Source: an uncultured Pyrinomonas sp. (GTDB lineage: Bacteria > Acidobacteriota > Blastocatellia > Pyrinomonadales > Pyrinomonadaceae). Taken from it: 8,630 nucleotides of DNA. The notes beneath the pieces were generated by a model, which was not told the origin of the DNA, ran no database searches, and saw only the letters and a program-made list of their open reading frames with translations. How positions within the stretch are numbered: position 1 is the first letter of the stretch; every line of letters starts with the position of its first letter. This document shows, piece after piece, positions 1 to 5,146 of the stretch. The stretch is from assembly GCA_937135995.1 (NCBI GenBank), contig CAKZOF010000717.1, forward strand, positions 1 through 8,630, read 5' to 3'. Position numbers and translations under genes: made by a program.

Positions 1-1920
1 TTCTGGAAGCTCTATGAGCGCCCGCCCGCCGAACGCCCGCTTTACCCGTTTCACGCCGAACCGATCGAAGAGTTCATCACCCGGTACAAGGGCGCACAGG
101 ACGTGCCGATCTTCTCGTCGCCGCTCATCGCGCCGGTGATCTACATCAACGACCTGCCCGCGCTTTTACGCGAAGGGAGCGCCTTTCTTCGGTATCTGCG
201 CGACACGCGCTCGCCTTTCGCCGTTTTGATCAACTACGGCAACGCGCAGATGAACGCACAAGAAGGAGAAGCGGCATGGCGTCTCTTGACCGGCGAACTA
301 CGCGCTCAATTCATCGGTTGGATTTCAGGTGAAAGCATCGGTCACGTGTGGGGCGACGTGTCGCAACGGCTCGTGCTCCAACCGGCGATGTCACGCCGTG
401 CCATGCTCGAGGCTTACCATCGCGCCTACACGCAAGCGCTCGATAGCAAATGGACCGCGCTCTTCCATTCGCCCACCGGCCCGATGTGGCCCCATCTGAT
501 CGCTGCCCAATCGACCTCGAGCACAGCCTATGCCCACGCGCTCGGCCGTTGGGGCTGTCGCATCATCGGATTGGAAACAGCCGCCGTCCAACCTATCTTC
601 GCCATGCGTCTAGCCTTCGCGCGCGGAGCCGCGCGCCAGTACGGCGCGACCGTCTTCTACTACCATGCGCCGAACTTCGGCGACACGGCGACGACCTTTA
701 CCAAACAACAGAACTTCGCCGGACCGGATTTCTTCTATCACACGCGCTACGGCGCAACCATGGGACCATCGCTCTCTTGGTATCGTAAAAGCCTCTACTA
801 CTACTACATGGCCGGCGTCTCGGCCATCTACTTCGAGCAAGGGTTCGATCAATTCTTCAAACCCGGTCCGGGTGAGCACCCGTTTCAGCTAAATCCGCTC
901 GGCAGGATCACCGACGAATTCGTCCGCTTCGTCGAGCGCCATCCGGATCGCGGCATCCCTTACACGCCGATCGCCTTTCTGCTCGATCCGGCGCACGGTT
1001 GGGACATGACCGACTATCCGCATCTTCCCTTCGGCGTCGCCGAGATAGACAGGGGCGACCGCGCGCTGCGCGAACTTTTCACCGCTGCTTATTTTCCAGC
1101 TCCCGTCGTAGAGGGTGAACCAGCGACGGGGGATCGTCAAGCTTTCGTCTCGTCGATCTTCGGCGACATCTTCGACGTGCTCGTCGCTTCGGAAGAAGGC
1201 AGCGAAGCCATTCGCAACTACCGCGCGCTCATCGTCGGCGGGCGCATTGCGTGGACAGCGGCGTGGGCGAAGCGGCTCGAAGAGTATGCGAGAAGCGGCG
1301 GGACCATTATCCTCAACGCAGCTCAAATCGAGGGCTTGCCGCCTGAACTGCTCGGCGTGCGTCCGTCGGCGGAGGAGCGCGAAGCCGAAGGGGCTAGTTG
1401 TGTCCTTGCCGACGCCGCCGATCTCGACGGACAGCGTTTCCGCTACCTGTTCGTGCAACCGGACGGCGCTCAAGTTCTGATGCGCGCGCCGAACGGTGAT
1501 CCGCTCGTGACGCGCCATCCACTCGGCAACGGGAGCGTCGTCTTCTGTGCGATTCCCGACCTGCTCGGCTTGGACGAAAGATTGACCGCCGTCGCGGCCC
1601 ATCTGTTGATCCATCTGGTGTCAGGAGCTATGCCCGTGCGCATCGAGGGCAACGTGCAGAAACTGGTCAATCGCACCGCACGCGGTTTCGTCATCACGCT
1701 CATCAACAACGAGGGCGTCTTCAAGCCACAACAAGGGCTTGCGCAAGTGGATCGTCGCGCCGAAGCGACAGCGACCATCAGCTTGACGACCGGTGAAATC
1801 TCGAGCGCGCGCGAGTGGACCGAAAACGCGCCGCTTGCAATCGAGCAGCAAGCGCGCCGGGTCACGGTGAGGATCCCGCCGGGAGACGTGCGCATCGTCG
1901 AACTCGCGGTACGCCCTTGA
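1..1920 (+). CDS. Glycosidase-like protein, C-terminal part (5' end outside window)
   Basis: The frame is open from base 1 to the TGA at 1918-1920, so about 639 residues are visible and the true start lies upstream. The GTG at 103 is only the first start-like codon inside the window and has no convincing ribosome binding site. The first half reads like a TIM-barrel glycosidase: aromatic-rich segments, an AIYFEQGF stretch near 820-845 with a candidate acidic residue, and a GRITDEFVRFVERHPDRG segment near 900-955 of a kind common in uncharacterised glycosidase-like proteins. Around 1210-1360 there is an alpha/beta segment with GGRIAW and a later SGGTIIL, like the class I glutamine-amidotransferase-like fold beside GH42-type barrels. 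The last 90 residues look like a beta-sandwich. A role in polysaccharide or glycoconjugate breakdown is inferred; substrate and catalytic residues cannot be assigned. The gene call is firm, the function moderate. Confidence 0.75.
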   Translation, partial: FWKLYERPPAERPLYPFHAEPIEEFITRYKGAQDVPIFSSPLIAPVIYINDLPALLREGSAFLRYLRDTRSPFAVLINYGNAQMNAQEGEAAWRLLTGELRAQFIGWISGESIGHVWGDVSQRLVLQPAMSRRAMLEAYHRAYTQALDSKWTALFHSPTGPMWPHLIAAQSTSSTAYAHALGRWGCRIIGLETAAVQPIFAMRLAFARGAARQYGATVFYYHAPNFGDTATTFTKQQNFAGPDFFYHTRYGATMGPSLSWYRKSLYYYYMAGVSAIYFEQGFDQFFKPGPGEHPFQLNPLGRITDEFVRFVERHPDRGIPYTPIAFLLDPAHGWDMTDYPHLPFGVAEIDRGDRALRELFTAAYFPAPVVEGEPATGDRQAFVSSIFGDIFDVLVASEEGSEAIRNYRALIVGGRIAWTAAWAKRLEEYARSGGTIILNAAQIEGLPPELLGVRPSAEEREAEGASCVLADAADLDGQRFRYLFVQPDGAQVLMRAPNGDPLVTRHPLGNGSVVFCAIPDLLGLDERLTAVAAHLLIHLVSGAMPVRIEGNVQKLVNRTARGFVITLINNEGVFKPQQGLAQVDRRAEATATISLTTGEISSAREWTENAPLAIEQQARRVTVRIPPGDVRIVELAVRP

Positions 1921-2099
1921 CCGAACCGCACCTAATCGCCCGAAGCTTCGCGACGTGCCTCGCTCGTCGCGCTGGCGGCGCGCGGTCGGCGATTGAACCG
2001 CATCGAGTCACCACGAAACCCGGCGACGGCAAGGTGCAGCGTTCTTTGGGTGCGATTCTTCGTCGCTCGCGCCCTTATCACCAAGAAGCTCTCGACGGT

Positions 2100-2129
2100 T
2101 TGCTTTTTCGCGCTCGGTTCTTTTAGCAT
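2100..2129 (+). promoter_or_regulatory. Possible sigma70-type promoter for acyP
   Basis: TTGCTT (2100-2105) and TAGCAT (2124-2129) are separated by 18 bases in an A/T-richer patch, just upstream of the acylphosphatase start. Matches to the consensus boxes are partial (about 3/6 and 4/6). The 231-base gap after the glycosidase-like gene holds no other obvious signal, and I see no T-tailed hairpin ending the upstream gene. This is a weak prediction from box spacing alone. Confidence 0.25.
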
Positions 2130-2151
2130 ACGCTCCCGGTTTTGATTCGTC

Positions 2152-2427
2152 ATGATCATCGCGCGACGTTTTCTCATCAGCGGCGAAGTTCAAGGCGTCG
2201 GTTACCGCTTCTTCGCCCAAAGGGCGGCGGCTCGTCATCAGGTTACGGGTTACGTTCGTAACCTGCCCGACGGGCGCGTCGAAGTGTGGGCCGAAGGGAC
2301 GCCGAGCGCCATCGAAGGGTTCAAGAAGGATTTGGCGACGGGTCCCAAACTCGCCGTGGTCGAAAAGATCGACGAGGAAGTCGTTGAACCGACCGGACAA
2401 TACACGTCTTTCCTCATCGAAAGATGA
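2152..2427 (+). CDS. acyP: Acylphosphatase
   Basis: This 91-residue protein has the length and whole-chain pattern of acylphosphatase, a small cytosolic enzyme that hydrolyses acyl phosphates to carboxylate and phosphate. The N-terminal signature [11 protein letters not shown] (residues 11-21) contains the phosphate-binding loop and catalytic Arg19. The second signature, [17 protein letters not shown] (33-49), contains catalytic Asn37. The Arg-to-Asn distance of 18 matches the classical Arg23/Asn41 pair. The ATG at 2152 is the natural start because the first beta strand begins at once; no strong Shine-Dalgarno sequence is visible before it. The stop overlaps an ATG (ATGA, 2424-2427), but the next gene is better started 186 bases further on. 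The physiological substrate in bacteria is usually unclear. The gene probably shares a transcript with the following apt gene. Confidence 0.95.
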   Translation: MIIARRFLISGEVQGVGYRFFAQRAAARHQVTGYVRNLPDGRVEVWAEGTPSAIEGFKKDLATGPKLAVVEKIDEEVVEPTGQYTSFLIER

Positions 2428-2460
2428 GCAAGACCGGCGTCGATCATCCGCGAGCGATGG

Positions 2461-2474
2461 GACCGTCTCCGGTC
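2461..2474. repeat. Small inverted repeat GACCG-N4-CGGTC upstream of apt
   Basis: A perfect 5-base arm inverted repeat with a TCTC spacer lies in the 185-base acyP-apt gap. The same arms with a four-base spacer recur at 3207-3220 behind apt. It could be a protein site, a small RNA hairpin or chance; no T-run follows, so it is not an intrinsic terminator. Confidence 0.3.
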
Positions 2475-2612
2475 GCAAAGCGGTCCATTGCGGCGAAGAG
2501 TGCAACCTGCTCGTTGCCGTTCTTAGCCACAAGAAAGCGCGAAACGCTCGTCGCGATCGATAGAGCGATTTCGAGGGTGGCACATCCTCTGTACTCAGGA
2601 GCGAAAAGAAAG

Positions 2613-3161
2613 ATGACCGACACGATTCAGACCGTTTCGACGGAAGATTTGAAGAAGCTCATTCGCGAAGTCCCAGACTTTCCGAAACCGGGCATCATCT
2701 TCTATGACATCACGACGCTGCTCAAGCATCCCGAGGGCTTGCGTCGCACGGTTGATGGCTTGGCCGCGCAACTGCAAGGGATCGAGGTCGATACCGTGGT
2801 CGGCATCGAAGCGCGCGGCTTCATCTTCGCGCCGGCGCTCGCTTACCACCTAGGGGCCGGCTTCGTTCCCGTGCGCAAACCGCGCAAGCTGCCGGCCGAG
2901 CGCGCCTCGATCACCTACGAACTCGAATACGGACAAGACACGCTGGAGATACACCGCGACGCCATCGGCGACGGGCACCGTGTCGTCATCGCTGACGATC
3001 TGCTCGCGACGGGCGGCACGGCCAAAGCGGTTGTCGACCTGGTCGAAGGGCTTGGCGGCAAGGTCGTCGGCTTGGTTTTCGTCATCGAGTTAGAGTTTTT
3101 GAAAGGGCGCCAGAGGCTCCAAGGCTACGACGTGCGTTCGTTGCTCAAGTATCAATCGTAA
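2613..3161 (+). CDS. apt: Adenine phosphoribosyltransferase
   Basis: Apt salvages adenine by joining it to PRPP to give AMP and pyrophosphate in the cytosol. From the ATG at 2613 the protein is 182 residues, the usual family length (E. coli Apt is about 183). The start is supported by AGGAG at 2597-2601, 11 bases upstream, and by the Apt-like N-terminus with [17 protein letters not shown] at 21-37. Other landmarks are GIEARGF (64-70), the flexible-loop segment VRKPRKLP (87-94), and the PRPP-binding motif [16 protein letters not shown] (124-139). The frame extends upstream to an ATG at 2424 that overlaps the acylphosphatase stop, but this would add 63 low-similarity residues without precedent in the family. 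No key residue is missing. It is probably co-transcribed with acyP, since no convincing promoter is seen in the gap. Confidence 0.96.
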   Translation: MTDTIQTVSTEDLKKLIREVPDFPKPGIIFYDITTLLKHPEGLRRTVDGLAAQLQGIEVDTVVGIEARGFIFAPALAYHLGAGFVPVRKPRKLPAERASITYELEYGQDTLEIHRDAIGDGHRVVIADDLLATGGTAKAVVDLVEGLGGKVVGLVFVIELEFLKGRQRLQGYDVRSLLKYQS

Positions 3162-3206
3162 CCAACACTCTGCCCGAAACCATCGGCGCCGCGCAGCGCA
3201 TTCGTT

Positions 3207-3220
3207 GACCGGCACCGGTC
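3207..3220. repeat. Small inverted repeat GACCG-N4-CGGTC downstream of apt
   Basis: Arms GACCG and CGGTC flank a GCAC spacer, 46 bases after the apt stop. It has the same arms and spacer length as the element at 2461-2474. As DNA it can be read as a 6-base arm palindrome with a CA centre. It is not followed by a T-run. Function unknown. Confidence 0.3.
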
Positions 3221-3281
3221 GTGCGAGCGTTGCCCGCCGCGTGTGAAAGAATCCGATAGGTGGCCAACATTGTTCGGGATT

Positions 3282-3370
3282 GTTGCCGGGCGCTTTGCCG
3301 TCATGCCAATGGGCTTGGCGACGCGCCGACGAAACTACCTTCGTCAGCTCGTTGCCGGGCGCTTTGCCGT
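3282..3370. repeat. Exact 20-base direct repeat, two copies
   Basis: The 20-base word GTTGCCGGGCGCTTTGCCGT occurs at 3282-3301 and again at 3351-3370, with starts 69 bases apart. Identity stops sharply at both ends of the word. The bases between the copies do not resemble each other or a known element. There are only two copies, so this is not a CRISPR array. Origin unknown. Confidence 0.85.
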
Positions 3371-3492
3371 TGCGTTTTGCGCGCAGAGGGAGAGAGGTCG
3401 ATGCGCATCACCTCTGCCCTCGCCCCCTGCGATAGGAAGCTGCACGTTTCTCGTTGCTTCTTCCGAGACATGCTCTGACCGTGCGCTCTGAA

Positions 3493-3523
3493 TTGGCGAC
3501 GAACACATCACTCATGCTAAGCT
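3493..3523 (+). promoter_or_regulatory. Possible promoter for tRNA-Arg
   Basis: An extended -10 element, TGC followed by TAAGCT (3515-3523), sits about 20 bases before the mature tRNA start. TTGGCG (3493-3498) lies 19 bases upstream as a candidate -35 box. The location fits a short tRNA leader. Box matches are partial and the spacing is slightly long, so this is a modest prediction. Confidence 0.35.
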
Positions 3524-3543
3524 ATGGTCGATTTTTCCGAAGT

Positions 3544-3620
3544 GCTCCCGTAGCTCAGGTGCATAGAGCGTCCGCCTCCTAAGCGGAAGGTCGTTGGTTG
3601 GAGTCCAACCGGGAGCACCA
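3544..3620 (+). tRNA. tRNA-Arg, anticodon CCT
   Basis: A full 77-base cloverleaf can be drawn. Acceptor arms GCTCCCG (3544-3550) and CGGGAGC (3610-3616) are followed by discriminator A and an encoded CCA (3618-3620). The D stem is GCTC/GAGC (3553-3556, 3566-3569). The anticodon stem TCCGC/GCGGA encloses loop CTCCTAA, giving anticodon CCT (3578-3580), which reads AGG. The T stem is GTTGG/CCAAC (3593-3597, 3605-3609). All stems are perfectly paired. Two normally invariant positions are changed together: D-loop position 19 is C (3562) rather than G, and T-loop position 56 is G (3600) rather than C, giving loop TTGGAGT. The pairing potential of 19-56 is therefore kept in swapped form. Type and anticodon are confident. 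Confidence 0.96.
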
Positions 3621-3899
3621 CTGAACTCTTACGTGTTTGATCACTTGCAGTCCAAGCGTGAGCCACATCTAACTCCCATAAGCTCAATATTTGCAGACTC
3701 CGCCGGGCCCCACGATCAGCGCAGAAGCGCCCTGTTCGACTAAAAGTTGGCGGCCCTCAGAACGAAAACTTGAGCGTCACTGCCCGCGTTCATGCGAATC
3801 TCTTGGGTCGCACGCGCGTTGCCACCGATTCGCAGCCGCCGCCCTCTTTGTCAGCCTCCCCAAAGCACTCGTCTCTGCGTCACGAGCGTGGCCGCCAAC
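3621..3899. other. Intergenic region after tRNA-Arg
   Basis: Nothing convincing is visible here. A long + frame (3691-4725) crosses the region but runs antisense through the whole LysM gene and looks like a shadow. No repeat of the tRNA 3' end is seen, so there is no sign of an integrated element using this tRNA as an attachment site. No T-tailed hairpin follows the tRNA. Confidence 0.5.
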
Positions 3900-3900
3900 A

Positions 3901-3933
3901 CAAAACAGGCGAGCCCGTACACGGGCTCGCCTG
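3901..3933 (-). terminator. Rho-independent terminator of the LysM gene
   Basis: A perfect 12-base-pair G/C-rich stem (3906-3917 with 3922-3933) closes a four-base loop. Reading the minus strand, it is followed directly by TGTTTTG. It lies 30 bases beyond the TAA of the minus-strand LysM gene, the expected place and orientation. On the + strand no T-run follows, so it acts mainly for the minus strand. Confidence 0.85.
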
Positions 3934-3963
3934 CTGAATTGCGAGTTGGATTTCGGACGACGC

Positions 3964-4437
3964 TTAAGATTCAGCGGGTGGGATGACCAATTCTTGCCCG
4001 ACCTGAATCTTGTCCGGATCTTTCAACTTGTCACGGTTCGCGTAGAAGATACGCATGTACTCATCCGGGTCGCCATAAAATTGTTTGCTGATCTTCGACA
4101 ACGTGTCACCGGGCTGCACCGTATAGGTCTGCACTTGAGCTTGCGGCGCAGCCTGCTCCTCGACGGTGATTTCGCAGGTCAGATCTTGGTAGTTCGGATC
4201 AATCAACTTGATTTGGTCCCAAACTTTGTTTTTCGCCTCTTCGGACGGAGCGACGCCCCGGATGAAGAGCTTATCGTCTTGCAAGTGGAGGTTTTGCAGG
4301 CGTACACCCTCCTGATCCATGACGGCGAGGGCCGTGTGGTACTTATTCTTCAACTGCTCGAACTTCTGTTGAGCGTCGGGTTGCTGTTGTGCCGCAGCGC
4401 TCGCGCCGCGTCCGAACATGCGATCAAAAATCCCCAT
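3964..4437 (-). CDS. BON-LysM protein, Kbp/YgaU-like
   Basis: This 157-residue protein begins MGIFDRMFGRG. It has a Gln/Ala-rich linker (about 12-24), a BON-like domain (about 27-92, with LHLQDDKLFIRGVAPSEEAK) and a C-terminal LysM domain (about 104-153, with YTVQPGDTLSKISKQFYG and KIQVGQELVIP). Order and size match E. coli YgaU/Kbp (149 residues), a cytosolic potassium-binding protein linked to osmotic stress. No signal peptide or membrane segment is present, so a cytosolic location is likely even though LysM domains often bind peptidoglycan. The start at 4437 is backed by AAAGGAG (4454-4448 on the minus strand), 10 bases upstream. It is transcribed away from the GlsB-PBP2 gene and has its own terminator. 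Potassium binding is inferred from the family and cannot be confirmed from residues here. Confidence 0.93.
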   Translation of the reverse strand: MGIFDRMFGRGASAAAQQQPDAQQKFEQLKNKYHTALAVMDQEGVRLQNLHLQDDKLFIRGVAPSEEAKNKVWDQIKLIDPNYQDLTCEITVEEQAAPQAQVQTYTVQPGDTLSKISKQFYGDPDEYMRIFYANRDKLKDPDKIQVGQELVIPPAES

Positions 4438-4468
4438 CTTTTCGTCTCTCCTTTCGTGTCGTGTATGC

Positions 4469-4498
4469 TTTTTAGTCTTCCCCCTCGTTCTCGTTCAA
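4469..4498 (-). promoter_or_regulatory. Possible promoter of the LysM gene
   Basis: On the minus strand TTGAAC (4498-4493) and TAAAAA (4474-4469) are 18 bases apart, and the second box lies about 31 bases before the ATG. Each box matches four of six consensus positions. The placement leaves a short leader that contains the AAAGGAG ribosome binding site. Weak but sensible. Confidence 0.3.
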
Positions 4499-4866
4499 CC
4501 GACATAGCAACAATCGTGCCCCATGCAAACTCGAGCGGGGAAGTTCTGCAAAGAGATGGCTCGGAAAGCAAAGTAAAAGCACACCCTGAAACACCACAAC
4601 CAGATGCATGCTCGGAAGGCCAACGTTATTCATTCAAAGTTGCCTGGCGCGAAGCCCCTCTCGGCCTCCTCCGAGCTTGGGCAACGCGCGGTGCTCTGGC
4701 CACCACCGTCCTACAAAAACATTAAGCTTCCCCACAGAGACAGGGGCGGAACTTTTTGGTTTGCCGTTTGCTTGCAAGAGAGATGGCTCTGGATTGGAGC
4801 ACTAAAAACGTACACCAACGGCTGTTGCGACGTAGCGCTCCATCACATAAGAGGAGCACCCTCTTC

Positions 4867-4886
4867 AGAGGTCTCAAGAGGTCTCA
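4867..4886 (+). repeat. 10-base tandem duplication upstream of GlsB-PBP2
   Basis: AGAGGTCTCA is repeated head to tail (4867-4876, 4877-4886), ending 38 bases before the start codon. Each unit contains the palindromic core GAGGTCTC/GAGACC. It lies in the probable leader of the fused gene. It may be a slippage duplication or a paired protein site. Confidence 0.7.
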
Positions 4887-4909
4887 ACGAGAGGGAGAAA
4901 CCAAAGGAC

Positions 4910-4916
4910 GGAGGAG
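4910..4916 (+). promoter_or_regulatory. Strong ribosome binding site of the GlsB-PBP2 gene
   Basis: GGAGGAG at 4910-4916 is followed by an eight-base A/T-rich spacer and the ATG at 4925. It is the best Shine-Dalgarno sequence in the window. It shows that translation starts at the GlsB-type N-terminus, so the GlsB segment is not an artefact of choosing too early a start for PBP2. Confidence 0.85.
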
Positions 4917-4924
4917 TTTGAAAA

Positions 4925-5146
4925 ATGATTTTGGACATTCTCGGATGGATCATCTTCGGATTGATTGCTGGCCTGATCGCCAAGGCGATCATGCCGGGCA
5001 AAGATCCGGGTGGAGCGATCGTCACCATCATACTCGGCATCATCGGTGCCGTGATCGGCGGCTTCATTGGCCGCAACCTGCTTGGTCGGCCGGACGTCAA
5101 TGAATCGTTCTCGCTGACCGGTCTGCTGCTGGCCGTGCTCGGCGGC
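4925..5146 (+). other. GlsB/YeaQ/YmgE-like segment of the fusion
   Basis: These 74 codons match the start and first two membrane helices of the small (about 80-residue) GlsB/YeaQ/YmgE family, formerly called transglycosylase-associated proteins. The marks are helix 1 rich in Gly/Ile/Leu, the AKAIMPGKDPGG loop (residues 19-30), a second helix TIILGIIGAVIGGFIG (34-49), and the beginning of the third helix. In the free-standing protein the third helix continues with more Leu/Ile and a short basic tail before the stop. Here it is replaced by the PBP2 juxtamembrane sequence. Family recognition is by pattern from memory. Confidence 0.85.

Larger units (their letters stand above)
3162..3543. other. 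Intergenic region between apt and tRNA-Arg
   Basis: These 382 bases hold no gene I can support. Short open frames at 3243-3491 (GTG start) and 3260-3478 have no ribosome binding site and translate to Arg/Cys/Ser-rich text typical of unselected frames. The region contains an inverted repeat (3207-3220), an exact 20-base direct repeat (3282-3301 and 3351-3370) and a possible tRNA promoter near its end. No T-tailed hairpin ending the apt transcript is visible. Confidence 0.6.
4438..4909. other. Divergent intergenic region, LysM gene / GlsB-PBP2 gene
   Basis: This gap of nearly 490 bases must hold the promoters for both divergent genes. It is visibly richer in A/T than the flanking genes. Overlapping + frames (4604-4921, 4608-4805, 4756-5103) have no ribosome binding site and unremarkable translations, so I reject them as genes. 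The region contains a candidate minus-strand promoter (4469-4498), an isolated GGAACTT word (4748-4754) and a 10-base tandem duplication (4867-4886). I could not place a convincing -10/-35 pair for the rightward gene. Confidence 0.55.

Noticed and set aside
2424..2612. 63-codon N-terminal extension of apt from the ATG overlapping the acyP stop
   Set aside because: It would make Apt 245 residues, well beyond the family length. The added part is unlike Apt, and a good AGGAG precedes the ATG at 2613.
3282..3370. CRISPR-like array
   Set aside because: Only two copies of a 20-base repeat with a single 49-base spacer, and no cas genes. It does not meet the pattern.
3243..3491. 82-codon frame containing both copies of the 20-base repeat
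   Set aside because: GTG start without a ribosome binding site and no recognisable product. The repeat spacing of 69 (a multiple of three) makes VAGRFAV appear twice, but a second overlapping frame is equally open, so coding is not supported.
3544..3960. tRNA-Arg as an integration site for a mobile element
   Set aside because: No duplicate of the tRNA 3' end, no integrase and no transposase frame is visible in the window.
3691..4725. Long + frame of 344 codons
   Set aside because: It runs antisense through the entire BON-LysM gene and its terminator hairpin, has no ribosome binding site, and its translation is Arg/Leu/Ser-rich without family resemblance. It is a shadow of the minus-strand gene.
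4748..4754. GGAACTT, like the -35 box of ECF-type (sigmaE) promoters, upstream of GlsB-PBP2
   Set aside because: Tempting for a stress gene, but no matching -10 element appears at the usual 15-17 base spacing, so I do not call a promoter.
4604..4921. 105-codon + frame in the divergent gap
   Set aside because: No ribosome binding site, no recognisable domain, and it overlaps other open frames of similar length. It ends in the ribosome binding region of the next gene.
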